This document shows, piece by piece, positions 34,590 through 44,996 of a DNA stretch of 64,000 bases (position 1 is its first letter; every line of letters starts with the position of its first letter). Source of the DNA: Endomychus coccineus (Eukaryota > Arthropoda > Insecta > Coleoptera > Endomychidae); assembly GCA_958510875.1 (NCBI GenBank), contig OY294067.1, positions 247,457,736 through 247,521,735 on the forward strand, written 5' to 3'. Below the pieces are notes generated by a model that saw only the letters and a program-made list of their open reading frames with translations, searched no databases and was not told where the DNA came from. The translations under genes and the position numbers were made by a program.

Positions 34590-35500
34590 GTGGAACCACA
34601 CTGACCCTTCGGCTACCAAATAGAGTAAACTAAATTATAAATCAAAATGTGCCTGTTGAGATACTATTTGGGAATAACAATGTGAACAATGGGTTACCCT
34701 CAGCTGGAGATAAATCGGAATTTAATAAATTGTTTTTAGTTTATACTTTTCCATCCCTTCTGAATTACCTGGATATTCGTCTGTACTGAGTTTTAATAGT
34801 GATGAACTTTCTTGAGTAATGGTGTGAGCTGTGTTCGGAATATGTTCGGTTACGGCTGATTTTTCACCATTATCTTTATTTATATAAGCAAACTTTTCCT
34901 TATAACGAGTTGAAATGTTCCTTCTAGTTTGACCCACATAGCATTTTAAGCACCACTCACAATTTTGTAAATCCAGGATTTGTCGATCGGTAAATTCTTC
35001 AAATGTGTTGCCCAAACCGTATTTTAGATCCCTCTTATATCTATAAACTGGTTGTATTGCAAATTTAGTAGCTGAATTCGCCGGGGTATACATACCTACA
35101 TTTGATTTGAATAATATTTCTGTATATGTCGAAATCCAAGTGATTGATTGCCATCTTTTATAATGTTAATATCAAGGAAAGGAAGCTGATTATATGTTTT
35201 TATTTCGACAGTGAATCTTAATTAATGAAATTGGCTATTAGGCGTGTTCAAAAAGCCATGTAAGTCAGAATCTTTACTTGTAATTGGAAAAATTTCCTCA
35301 ACATATCTATACCAAACTTTTGGAAACTGATTCAATCTTGATTTTAAGGAGTTAAAACCGTTATTGTTCCTATATAAATGACCTGTCCTAAATTCTTGCA
35401 ATTGTCTGCTTCCCGGAAAACAAACTAGAAAAAATTATAATACAATAGGAATAAATGGAAAACTAACATTCCTGGGAGTAAAATTGAATGCAGCACTCAC
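34590..35500 (-). mobile_element. Penelope-like element, family B, 5'-truncated
   Basis: Reading on the minus strand from about 35420: RYVEEIFPI (the YVDD box), DLHGFLNTPNSQF, then YNQLPFLDINIIKDGNQS, all hallmark PLE reverse-transcriptase pieces. Then the linker and the GIY-YIG domain at 35093-34722, and a family B terminus (actctatttggtagccgaag) near 34605-34630. The 5' three-quarters of the element is absent. Confidence 0.8.
34722..35093 (-). pseudogene. PLE GIY-YIG endonuclease domain, family B
   Basis: The 123-residue frame is NSATKFAIQPVYRYKRDLK, then a TFEEFTDRQILDLQNCEWC segment, then KCYVGQTRRNISTRYKEKF, the canonical C-YVGQT-R-I...R..EH core with the usual arginine. It ends with a histidine-bearing SAVTEHIPNTAHT block and LLKLSTDEYPGNSEGMEKY, where the conserved E of the family is expected (E..EI.KY). 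The Tyr, Arg and His of the nuclease are visible, but the domain is detached from an intact reverse transcriptase, so it is a relic. Family B copies at 49.4 kb encode the same segment. Confidence 0.8.
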
Positions 35501-35955
35501 CTGTAAGTGTCATATTAATATGTTAAGTTATCACCATTTTGCTTCCAGTTGAAAGTACTCAGAGACAATTACTTTTCCGGTAGATGGTGTTGTAACACCT
35601 TCGTTCTTCAAACATTTCCAACGATGTATTTATATCTCTGCCGGAGATGGTTTGATCAATGACTCCATCGTCTGGGTTGTTTCTCCGAAGAGAAAGTGAA
35701 ACAGCCCGGAACTGATAGACGTGTTGTACTTTTCAAAGACATCTGAAACTGTGTACATTCACTTTTCGTTGATCTAAAACTGAATAATATCATTTGAGAA
35801 CATTATTACAGCAATCAAATTATAGCATAGTGATGATCTTCTGGTACTGAGATCGGTCTCTTATTATCATGTGGCAAATACAATTCTGTCAGTATAATAT
35901 ATAATTAAGACGGAGTGAGCGCAGCGATTGTATATAAACAGCTTGTATATGAACA
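35500..35955. other. Unassigned stretch, no gene seen
   Basis: Nothing recognised. A short phrase agacggagtgagcg at about 35910 also occurs at 38425, near the candidate promoter, probably by shared repeat content. Confidence 0.35.
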
Positions 35956-35959
35956 GCTT

Positions 35960-36700
35960 ACTTTAAATCAATTCATTGGGCTACATTACACCTTTCCCAG
36001 ACGACACAGCTACACAATACACCCACACTTCTTAGAGGAATGTTCAAATAATGACTGAGAAAAACTTGGAAAATCTCAAAAAGTGGTTTAATGAAATGAG
36101 TTTCACCATCGACTTTGAAAAACTAAATATATAGCATTTAGCTGCGACTCCAGAAACTCTCCGGAGTTTCATCCCTTCCTCAGTTATTCTGGAAACACAA
36201 TAAGAATTCGAAAAGTTGATCACATACGCTACCTAGGCTTCGAAATAGACCGAGTTTTGAGATGGGATGTACATATTCAACAATTAGTGAAAAAAATCAG
36301 ATCACTGCTCTATAAATTCAATAAAACGCAAGAATATACTGAATATAACTCACCAATGAATGATCTACTCTGTCCTGGTTGAATCTCTTCCATAATATTG
36401 CATAACAGAAAATTGGAAATAATGTTAAATAAAAGCAGAACATACCCAACTAACCTCCTTTATAAAGAATCTGGAATATTAAAGCTCAGACATCTTTATA
36501 TCTATAAGGTCATACTGATGTACACAAAATAAAAAATTCTCTGACAAACATTTCTCATGGTTATGAAACCCGCTACAAAAAAGACCATATAGTACTACGC
36601 ACCGAGCTAACAAAAAATTGGGACAATGATCTTTCTCTTACGTAGCTACTTTCTTATATTGTTTTCTACCTAATAACATATAAAGGAATGTAAAAATAAA
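35960..36700 (+). pseudogene. LINE reverse-transcriptase C-terminal relic
   Basis: Plus-strand translation starts at a degenerate YADD box (FPDDTAT, about 35987), then TEKNLENLKKWFNEMSFTID (36055-36115), ISYSGNTIRIRKVDHIRYLG-like sequence (36190-36235), FEIDRVLRWDVHIQQLVKKI (36240-36300), then RSLLYKFN and, later, LKLRHLYIYKVI (36480-36515). This is the standard order for the reverse-transcriptase thumb region of Jockey/CR1-like LINEs. Several frameshifts are present. An A-rich end near 36680-36730 may be the 3' tail. Confidence 0.75.
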
Positions 36701-36960
36701 TATATACTTAAAATAAATGTAAAAAAATGACTTATACGATACAAAGTCTGTTGAATTTAATTTGAGTAATCCCCAATATATACACTCTTATATGACTTAA
36801 ATATTATAAGCTCGCAAATTGAAGTCTTCCTGTTAATTATTAAATAAAAAAAATCTAAAGAAAAGGACCATATGAGAAGGCATATTTTATCATTGCAAAA
36901 TATCATACATATCCTGACAAATTATCCAAAATATCCAAAATATATGTTATATTTATTATA

Positions 36961-37820
36961 CGAGGTCTGTCCCAAAAGTATCGACTTGCATTCATATCTT
37001 CGCCCACAACACTGTCTCTCTCTGTGCGAACTGCACCAGTAACTCCTAACCATCTTCTCAGATGCCTTAGTTACCGATGAGACGCCTTAGTTCCCGCGCA
37101 GCGTGTATTTGTTCACTACGTCTTTCATGCGTTCGTCGGATTTTGCTTACTGCTAAAAATGACGGAAAGAACTGAACAGCAAATTTGCATAAAATTTTGT
37201 TTTAATCTTGATAAAAGTTGTGCGGAAACTATTGAAATGTTACAAAAGGCCTTTGGAGACGAGTGTAAGGGCAAAACACAAATAAAAGAGTGATATAACC
37301 ACATCGGATAATGTCGAGCGTGTCCTGGTTGCAATTGTACAAGATCGTCGTTTGACTGTAAGGGAACTAGAAGATGACCTTGGAATACTAAAAAGTAGTG
37401 TTAGGCGAATTTCAGCCTCGAATTTGGGCATGACTCGTGTGTGTGTGCAAAATTCATCCCGAAACTGCTCTCAGAACAGCAAAAAACCTTCGATTTGAAA
37501 TCGCAAATGGAATCTGGAAATGATCAATAGTGAGGAAAATTTTTAGAATATTAAAACATAGCTCCTTGCGACTTTTGGCTATTTCCTCGATTGAAAATGC
37601 GATTCGACGACAAAGAGACTGTTGAAACTAATGCGAAGAACGCACTAAAGGCGATTCCAAAGACTGACTTTCAAGACTGTTTGAGAGCATGGAATCATCA
37701 ATATGAGCGTGTTGTTCAATCAACTGGGAACTACTTCGAAGGATGCCACCAACCGGAAGACGAAGAATAAGTCAAGCGCCGAGAAATCAAGGTAGTCGGT
37801 AACTTTTGGAACAGACCTCT
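36961..37820 (+). mobile_element. Internally deleted mariner element with TA target site
   Basis: Inverted ends CGAGGTCTGTCCCAAAAGTA (36961) and the complement of cttttggaacagacctct (37803-37820) share about 26 matching positions, and TA flanks both sides. The element is 860 bases against about 1.3 kb for a complete mariner. The coding remnants come from the two ends of one transposase, with most of the catalytic middle missing. Oddly, about 20 bases outside each end are also similar (tatatgttatatttattata and tatatgttatattaattata). Confidence 0.9.
37159..37795 (+). pseudogene. Mariner transposase pseudogene (GVQW3/FLJ37770-like N-terminus)
   Basis: The start at 37159 gives MTERTEQQICIKFCFNLDKS, CAETIEMLQKAFGDE (first helix-turn-helix) to 37292. 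A deletion removes the rest of the first half. Then DNVERVLVAIVQDRRLTVRE and GILKSSVRRISASNLGMTRV (second helix-turn-helix, about 37310-37440) follow in another frame. After a large deletion, CDFWLFPRLKMRFDDKET (about 37568-37620, containing the third catalytic Asp) and the C-terminus GNYFEGCHQPEDEE follow. The first two catalytic Asp regions are absent, so the protein cannot work. Confidence 0.85.
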
Positions 37821-37822
37821 TA

Positions 37823-38055
37823 TATGTTATATTAATTATAATGCATTCAAAATATCTATTTCTGTGAATTATGAAATTACTTTTCGCACGAATCAGCAAT
37901 AGGATATTTTTTTTCCTGTACGTATGGATGTATTGATATATTGACTTTCTCTGAAAATACATTACTATTATTATTATTATTATTATCGGCGTATATGGCA
38001 TAAGGTATGGCCAACTGTAGCGACCAAATGGTAAATGCAATCTACTTCAAAATCT
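37823..38055. repeat. AT-rich segment with (ATT)n microsatellite
   Basis: A run of ATT triplets at 37965-37986 follows tctgaaaatacatta. It could be a LINE 3' tail, but no coding sequence is attached. Confidence 0.6.
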
Positions 38056-38059
38056 GACG

Positions 38060-38560
38060 CAAACTAGTTATGATGATCAAAATTCAATGTCGTACCTCAA
38101 GTCGAGTTATTGAGCATAGCGGTCCGTCGAAATACTCGACGCTATTCGCTTTATTCCGCGCATTGTTTGGTGCGCTAATTATCTGGCCGATTCTAGAGAA
38201 AAGAATCGAGCTCGCGCAACTAGACAGACTAAATCTCGCGCTCTTGATCGTCTTTCGGCTTATACGGCAATGTTGTTGGTTTCATCATAGCGGTCGAACT
38301 GGAGCTCCGATTTACTGTTCCTGAAGCCATTTTCGAATTACAGATTTAAAATGTCCATCCATACCTTTGGCAGTGCCAAATAATCGAGCATGCGCAACTA
38401 GACCACTGATCGGCTAATGCGAAAGACGGAGTGAGCGTATCGGACAAATTTTTCTTCCCTTCGGTAAACCCTCTCACCCCGCCTCAATCTTTTGAGCATA
38501 CGCGCAGCGTACTGACTGACTCCTAGTATGAACCTAAGCAACTACACAACAATAATTCAC
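38060..38560 (+). promoter_or_regulatory. CpG-richer block, possible promoter
   Basis: This is one of the most CpG-dense stretches in the window, with repeated gcgcaactagac phrases (38213 and 38391: gagctcgcgcaactagacag, gcatgcgcaactagacc), a gcatgcgc motif and a GC-rich cgcgcagcgtactgac end. It lies 100-600 bases upstream of the candidate first coding exon. No TATA box position can be assigned. The call rests on composition and location only. Confidence 0.35.
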
Positions 38561-38668
38561 AGTTTGATTACGATTGTCACTGCTGTTCAATTTAATATTA
38601 ACGTTATTAACAGCAAATTCAATATGTAACGATCAAATGTGGTATCAATACGTTTTTTTTTGTTGCAG

Positions 38669-38857
38669 ATATCTCAAATATCTACCTGAGGGAGCCGTTC
38701 GGAAAGTATAATTGAACAAAGTGTGAATTATAATAAAAACTTTGTGGAGTGAACTAGCATGGATTCTATAAACAAATAGTGATTAATGAAAGACATTTAG
38801 CGATACTTCATAATGGAGACCGAAGAACTTATAAAGCTGGTGGATGGCATTTACAAG
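38669..38857 (+). CDS. Candidate first coding exon of an unknown host gene
   Basis: A pyrimidine-rich tract ending tttttttgttgcag precedes 38669 as a 3' splice site. The presumed exon then has in-frame stops and a short upstream frame (ATGGATTCT, 38758, six codons). An ATG at 38813 opens METEELIKLVDGIYK, and exactly at the end of codon 15 a consensus donor AAG/GTATGT occurs (38857/38858). A start exon of only 15 codons with an untranslated leader is common in animal genes. I do not recognise the protein, and no later exon was identified in the window, so the gene could extend far to the right or outside. Confidence 0.45.
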
Positions 38858-38859
38858 GT

Positions 38860-39276
38860 ATGTATTAAATCATGTCAATACACGTGATGATTGAAGATGC
38901 GTTCAATCTAACAAATTTATTATCGGAAGTTCGCAAATGGCATTTCGCATATCCAAGTGATTACTTGGATTGAGAATGATTGGGTCCAGGTGGATATAAT
39001 TTAATGATTTCAAAACGGAATCTGGAGTTAATATTTGATACCCTCTGGACTCAAGTTCACCAGAAAGTTAGCCTACTGAGTAATGTGATGTAACAGTTTT
39101 TGGAATGATTGTTCATTTGCAAGCTACTAGTTATTCAAACATAAACCTATCTACCTAACTTGATGGTATTAGAATAAGTTTAGATTTTATCGGGCTGATA
39201 AGTAGGGAATGTTGAGTGATATAAATCGAATTTGATCCATAGATCATTAACTTTTCTCACCCATATGCATCAATAA
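38860..39276. other. Presumed intron sequence
   Basis: Follows the donor at 38858. AT-rich, nothing recognised. Confidence 0.35.
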
Positions 39277-39278
39277 TA

Positions 39279-40191
39279 CCGGGATATCAAAAATTATCTT
39301 GGTCAAGGGTGGTTGTGGAATCTAAAACGTGTGTCTTACTCTACGTTTGAAATAATTATGTCACTGTCACACTGACATCATCAATAACCTACAAATTTCA
39401 TACCTATTTATTTCAGTTGTAAAACAATAATGAACTACACATTATGAAATAATTATGTGAACTTTGAACCTTTTCAGAGGTCGTGATAGCTACAATCCTG
39501 GTCAAAAACAGTTTTGAGATAGTTAATTTTCCGTAAATCGAATGACGTTCACGTGAGAAGCCCGTAGCACGCGAGTTAGAAAAGTGCAAACTGGTTGTAC
39601 CTAATAAGGCTTTACGACGACTTTTCGCGGGCCCGTTTCGCTCCATGTAGTTAGATGTAATATCGGACCGTGCCCGACGGCCCTTCTTTTTTCGATAAAT
39701 GTCGATTAAATAGGAAATTTAATTAAAACAGTTTGAACTATTCTCAGATCTCAGCTACGCGCGTCTAACGTAAAAGATAGCGGCCCATAGCCAAAAACAC
39801 TGTATTACAACTGGCGCCGGTCGCACGGGGCAAGAAACGGCCCCAAATTAACAAGACCGAGGTAAAATGTATAAACTCAACTTACGCGCAGCGAGCTGCT
39901 CGAGGCATATGTCAAAATGATTTCGTTCGTAGCTAATTACATAGGACGTCTGGCGTTCATGCAATTGTGTTTTTATACAATTCGAACCTTCTTATTTCGA
40001 TAGGCCACGTGAAAATCCCGGAGTCCAAATCGTAAAGACTTCTGAATGTTACAATATTCGTATAAAATTGCGAAATTTCGCACTTTTAGAAACTTCAAAT
40101 TAATTATGACATAATTATTTCAAACTTAAAGTAAGACATACGTTTAAGATTCCACAACCACCCTTGACCAAGATAATTTTTGATGTCCTGG
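39279..40191. mobile_element. Non-autonomous TA-target DNA transposon, copy 1
   Basis: The terminal inverted repeat is about 85 bases: ccgggatatcaaaaattatc onward (39279) and its complement, ending gatgtcctgg (40191). TA lies on each side (39277-39278, 40192-40193). The 913-base body has no transposase. It is less AT-rich than the flanks and includes patches such as aaacggccccaaattaacaa. A second copy is at 50047-51002. The minus-strand frame 39413-39646 belongs to the repeat, not to a gene. Ends and TA place it with Tc1/mariner-type or similar TA-duplicating elements. Confidence 0.92.
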
Positions 40192-40193
40192 TA

Positions 40194-40690
40194 TAATGCA
40201 AATGATTAGAAACAGATTAGTTATGAAAATATATCATGTTGTATTTAATGTCATTATATTGAAAGTTTATTCGTATTGACAACATAATATGAGTTTTAAA
40301 CGCGTTGATACCAAGATCTTTATTATTTTATTATATACAAGAATGAATTACCTACTTTTATCACTATCGTTACCTCCTTTTGTTAGCACAATTTTTCGCT
40401 TTCAGACAATTCTGAGGTTTATTCATATGATTGTGATATATATATTATTTACTAGCTGTTGACAGCTAGAAACGTGGAAAGCCGTCATATTATTCTATAT
40501 GTCATTGACAATTTATTCGAATCGATAGCCTATGAGTTTAACAACTCTATGTTTTATAATTATATCAGTGGAGCAACTTCTTTGAAGTCAAACATGAATT
40601 GCCGTTCATACCACCGCAATATAATAATTGAAAATATTATCTAACTTATACCGACCTGGTCAGAGGAAGCTCAAGCATGTTGGGAAAGAA
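40194..40690. other. Unassigned stretch with part of a dispersed repeat
   Basis: Contains the third partial copy (40421-40458) of the repeat at 358-436. Otherwise nothing recognised. Confidence 0.4.
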
Positions 40691-42040
40691 ATCGCATTTC
40701 CATTGACTCATACTATTAAAAATTGCTTTAGTAAAGCATATTTCTGGACAAATTAAAAGTTTCCCAGATACTTCCAATTCATACAAAAGGTCCTCTGGAC
40801 ACTATCTCAAACTATAAACGAATTGCATTGCTTCCGAATCTGAGTGGAACATTCGAAAGAATTCTATATAATAGACTGATAATATTTTTGGAACGATTTC
40901 AAATACTATCTGAAACCAAACACAGATTTAGGAAAGGTAAATCTACGATAGGAGCAATATTTGAAACTTTGTGCTATATAATCAATTCACTAAATAATGA
41001 CATGGCAACTCAACCAATATGCCTCGACTTAAGCAAGGCATTCGATAGTGTAGATCATAATATTCTATTAAATAAACTGGGAATGCTAACATATAGAGGA
41101 GTGGTATTTAATTTGATTCAGTCATACTTACTAGATAGACTACAGTATATCACTTCTAAGAAGGCGAATGATGAGCAGATGAAATGTCAGATATGCAGAG
41201 AACTCATAATGGTGTCCATCAAAGCTGCATATTGGGTTCACTTCTCTTCATACTATATACAAATGACCTACCTGCATCACTGAAAGAATACCTACAACAG
41301 GGATCAACAGAGGATGCTATTCTAGGAAGGAAAATATTACAAATTATTGATACTGCTGAAGACTGGTTTCACAATAACTTAAGATGATTGGAGATAAAAC
41401 TCAGGTCCTCAAATTTGGATATACTTCGACCATTAAGAGCACTTCGGCTGAAATCGGTACTGATTTGACGTGTTTTGACCCATACCCCTTTTTCAGGTAT
41501 AATTATTGATTCACGATTAGATTAGTATGAATAAGTAGATGAAGTAGTGAGAACGTCATCAAGATATTGCTCTGCCCTAAGGAACAGTTCAGTCTTATTG
41601 AACACTGAGGCAGCTTTGACTGCTTATCAGGCCTTTGTGCAGTCAACATTGAGATATGGAATAATATTCTGGGGTAATTCCAGTGATGTAGAGTGAGTGT
41701 TCCGCACCCGGAAGGGATGTTCTAGAGGCATCTTCAACTTGTCTCAGAGAACAAGTTGCAAAGAAATATCTGTAGGAAATAATATATTTATTTTATCAAG
41801 TCTATACATTTATGAAGTAGTTATCTTCACTCATCAAAACCTGCATATATTCCAGGAACAGGCCAACGATCATGATCATAGTACAAGGACAAAAAATAGC
41901 TACATCTACAATAAACTTAAATTAGACATATCTCCAGAAATATGTACAATATATATCATTGAAAAAATTACCATTAAATCATCTCAAGAACAATTTAATA
42001 TCTCTACTTATGAAACGAACCTACTACTCACCGAATGAAT
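40690..42040 (+). pseudogene. LINE reverse-transcriptase relic
   Basis: From about 40740 the sequence reads as a reverse transcriptase in changing frames: KGPLDTISNYKRIALLPNLS (40787-40845), FERILYNRLIIFLERFQILS and HRFRKGKSTIGAIFE (40850-40965), ICLDLSKAFDSVDHNILLNK (41019-41080, box A with its Asp), RGVVFNLIQSYLLDRLQYI, then a frameshift into HNGVHQSCILGSLLFILYTN (41206-41260, box B). The YADD region is missing. Downstream, IWNNILG (41650) and FRTRKGCSRGIFNLSQRTSC (41700-41760) are the C-terminal blocks, ending near 42038. It is an old, dead LINE of the Jockey/CR1 type. Confidence 0.8.
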
Positions 42041-43010
42041 ATTTCACGGACAAAGATATTTGAGCTATTCCTATTTCTGAATATTCTAAGTCACTTTAGT
42101 CATATCTGTAGGTATGGTTACAATTTGAATGCACTGGACCTATACACATTTTAATCTGTTTACTCACTGTTACTTTTGTTTTCGATGACAAATGGATTGT
42201 AATTTACATTCACATATAATTTCAACTTGACGTGCTCCACATCTCTCTGAGGTATTCTCCCATATATTATTTCATATTTATATTGTATCTGAGCAAGAAA
42301 TATAGACTAAGCTAATATCTCTTCTTCAACATGAACACAGTTATTCCAAAACTGAGGTTCCATAGTGCTTAAAGCCTCCTTCCACATATTTGGGCATCGA
42401 TCAATGGAGTTTCCATCTCTTCTGCTGATCTGGTAAAATGCTTCTTAAAAATCCTCCATACCATTCCTATTGTATCAAAGATAAATTGATATGAAGGTAA
42501 TCTCTAAACCGCATGTTCACAGTCGGCAGTTGATTCATACATTACAAACCTCTCCGGTGGTTTATCTCTAGAAAACATGTATAGTTGGATAGGGCCGAAA
42601 GAACCATGTTACTTACTTGTTCAAATTTGATGTAAAACTATTCTTGTATTTCGCCCTTTTTTAATAACGTATTCGGTGACTTTTCCACTACTTTGCTATG
42701 GCATAAAGCATTATCCATTATGATACAGGACAGGACGGTCTACTTAAATTTGGAAGATTATACACTTGGAATCACTCACGGCAGATTCCTTCGTTCATTT
42801 CATCATGATAATCTGATCTGATCCAGCAATTATTTGAACCAGGAATAAGTTCCATTTCAGGAATAATACCTTGATTGCCAGCGTGCAACACCACATACCT
42901 GTCACAAAATTATTATTCCAAATGCTTTCATCAGAAATTTCATCTAAAAAACAGACTCTCAAATATTTTCTTCCAAAACTAAAGTCCTCCGCGTTATGAG
43001 TTTGTAATTA
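42040..43010. other. Unassigned stretch, no gene seen
   Basis: Only short frames; no motif or repeat pairing noted. Confidence 0.4.
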
Positions 43011-43011
43011 C

Positions 43012-43160
43012 GATGTTCGTACATATCCTGAAGAGTATTGCTCATTTATTACCTCATCAAAAATAATTACATTATTACATTTTAGTGCTCAGGTGAACTG
43101 TCACAATCACAGAAGCTCGACACAATCAATCTTAATTTCATGACACCACAGAGTAATTAT
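43012..43160. repeat. Diverged dispersed repeat, copy 2
   Basis: Counterpart of 121-300: gatgttcgtacatatc at 43012 and gctcaggtgaactgtca at 43087. Confidence 0.5.
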
Positions 43161-43189
43161 GTTTTTCAATGTGCAGATTGATGGAGTCT

Positions 43190-43745
43190 CCTCCAAAATA
43201 ATTTTGAATTATTGACCCTGGTGGTTCATAGGGATCAGTCTTGGTACCAATTTTGTTTCTGCTTCATCACAACGATCTGTTGGAAGTGACTCCCTGCCCC
43301 ATCCACAACTTCGTAGGTGATGGTACACTCCATATCACTTTCTGATCTAGAGATTCTATATCATCCAATGAAGCTATTGGAGCGAGACAGTGACAGGTTG
43401 CCGCCATTAATGAGAATTCGTCAACGATTTTGGAATGGGGATCTGATAATCTGGAAGAGTTTAATGCATGCATAACTCAAGTTTGTATTTTCTCCAGTTA
43501 GGCGGATCTCATAATACCTAATATGATTATATACAACTATTCCTAGGAAGTCTTCCACATTCACGCTCGGTATCATCACCAACAGCACCCTCTCATAGTA
43601 CGATTATTCAAAGTACATTGCGAAAACCGGTTCACAAAAACTTAGTAATTTGTTCGAGCTACTGATCACATCAGCTCCTCATGATGTACAAAGCACAAAA
43701 TGGACTTGTCCTGGAATACTGTTCAATCCATCAAAACGGGAGTGG
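43190..43745 (+). pseudogene. LINE reverse-transcriptase fragment, plus strand
   Basis: Translation gives GSVLVPILFLLHHNDLLEVT (43225-43290, box B region), PCPIHNFVGDGTLH (the F.DD box turned into FVGD), then a variable region with QVAAINENSSTILEWGSDNL and CITQVCIFSS (43395-43495; the usual N..KTQ..). After frameshifts comes LLMMYKAQNGLVLEYCS (43680-43728; usual form l.YKa.irp.lEYcs). It abuts a second LINE end in the opposite orientation. Confidence 0.7.
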
Positions 43746-44100
43746 ACAAGTCCGGCGCACTTAGACCACTTGATTGGGTCCATTGTGAGCCCGTTGATTC
43801 AAGAATCAGTCCGGCAGGCCTGAGGCAGTGCCGAACGCTAAAATTTTGCATGAACTGATATCTATCATGGCTTCGTGCAGCATGTATTTGCTGCCGACGT
43901 GTTGTAGTCTGAGATAAGCCGATGCTAGGCATTCTGCTAGGATGTGAGAGACAGTTTCATCCGCCTCTTCACATCTACTACAAGCTGAGTTTTCAACAAT
44001 GCCCATTGTGTGAAGATGTTTATTCAGATGACAGTGTTCTGTGAGGAGTCCTGTCTCCTGTTCATAGAGAGTAGGGTTTTAGAGAGTTCAGGCGAGAACT
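43730..44100 (-). pseudogene. LINE 3' end, minus strand
   Basis: On the minus strand from about 44040: LNKHLHTMGIVENSACSRC, EEADETVSHILAECLASAYL, RLQHVGSKYM, the zinc-knuckle tail of R1/Jockey/I-type LINEs, with C..C...E...H.l.eC intact. It is similar in kind to 26.3-26.7 kb but from a different element. The junction with the plus-strand LINE at 43.74 kb suggests insertion or rearrangement there. Confidence 0.75.
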
Positions 44101-44324
44101 CGTCCCCGTGATGCCCAGAGTACCTACTGTTCACACGTTTGCAATTCATCTCTCAATTCCTATTTTCTTAATTTACATCTGAACTATTCGTAGGTGATGT
44201 ATACTTACTAATACATTGACTTCTGTAGGAGTTAAGCTATCTCTCTCTTCTCTATAGATATTTTTACGGTCTCGTCTATTATTCCACCATGAGATTCCAG
44301 CTGGTGGACTAGATGAACTCAAGC

Positions 44325-44470
44325 CAGTCACATCTTCATTGTCAAGCTCGAGACCTGGTGAACTTCTTCTTCTATACATCATTTTTGTATCCAACGGCGA
44401 AATTGTGGTACTGATTGCCTGGTGAGGTCTTTCCTCACAGCATTATAGGCTTTCCTCTCTGTCACACTTC
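44325..44470 (+). repeat. Dispersed repeat R1, copy 3
   Basis: cattgtcaagctcgagacct to ctataggctttcc-like sequence matches 22440-22560 and the complement of 27480-27605. Minus-strand frames here (44173-44394, 44443-44655) have no recognised motif. Confidence 0.5.
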
Positions 44471-44760
44471 CATCTGATAAACTGGAGATGGATGTCAAAA
44501 CTGTCCCTTGCAATGGGACTTCCGCACGCAAATAATACAGTTCCTGTTTTCACTACTTTGGAGTGACATAAGGATTTGTGAAATTTCACATTCGTACGAA
44601 CGATAAGAACAGCGCAATCGTCTCCACAATGAGTTACGCTTGTACATATAAACATTATGTCACAAATAGTCTACATGCATTCAGCGAGGCACAAAACAGA
44701 TAATTCGGAGAAAACCAGGAAAAAAGTATTTAGGCCGATTAATAGTTATTTGTTTTACTA

Positions 44761-44858
44761 GGCATAAAAGCACAAGATTTAATGCCGCGGCTGGTGTTTC
44801 ATAGCCGAGCGTAGCGAGGCTATGAAACCAGCCAAGGCATCAAATCTGCTTTTCTGCC
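44761..44858. repeat. 98-bp cruciform-forming palindrome
   Basis: Outer arms GGCATAAAAGCACAAGATTT (44761) and GATTT-GATGCC-type complement ending ctgcc at 44858, and inner arms 44789-44806 and 44818-44833 (GGCTATGAAACCAGCC, with only a 2-base insertion in the left arm), around an 11-base loop gagcgtagcga. It ends 138 bases before the recombinase start. It could be a recombination site, a termination hairpin or a separate palindromic insertion. Confidence 0.85.
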
Positions 44859-44996
44859 GTGTGAAACATATAATTTTTTCTAAATTATTTTATTAAAGGT
44901 AACTGGGCCCTGCGTTACCATGATTACCGCTGATGACGTTTGTTGAATATGTTTGTTTACTGTTTACTTTGTCATTGTCAATTTTGAAAAGTTGTC

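Noticed and set aside
35910..38440. Shared phrase agacggagtgagcg at 35.91 and 38.43 kb as a regulatory pair
   Set aside because: Only 14 bases, flanks differ; likely chance or repeat-derived.
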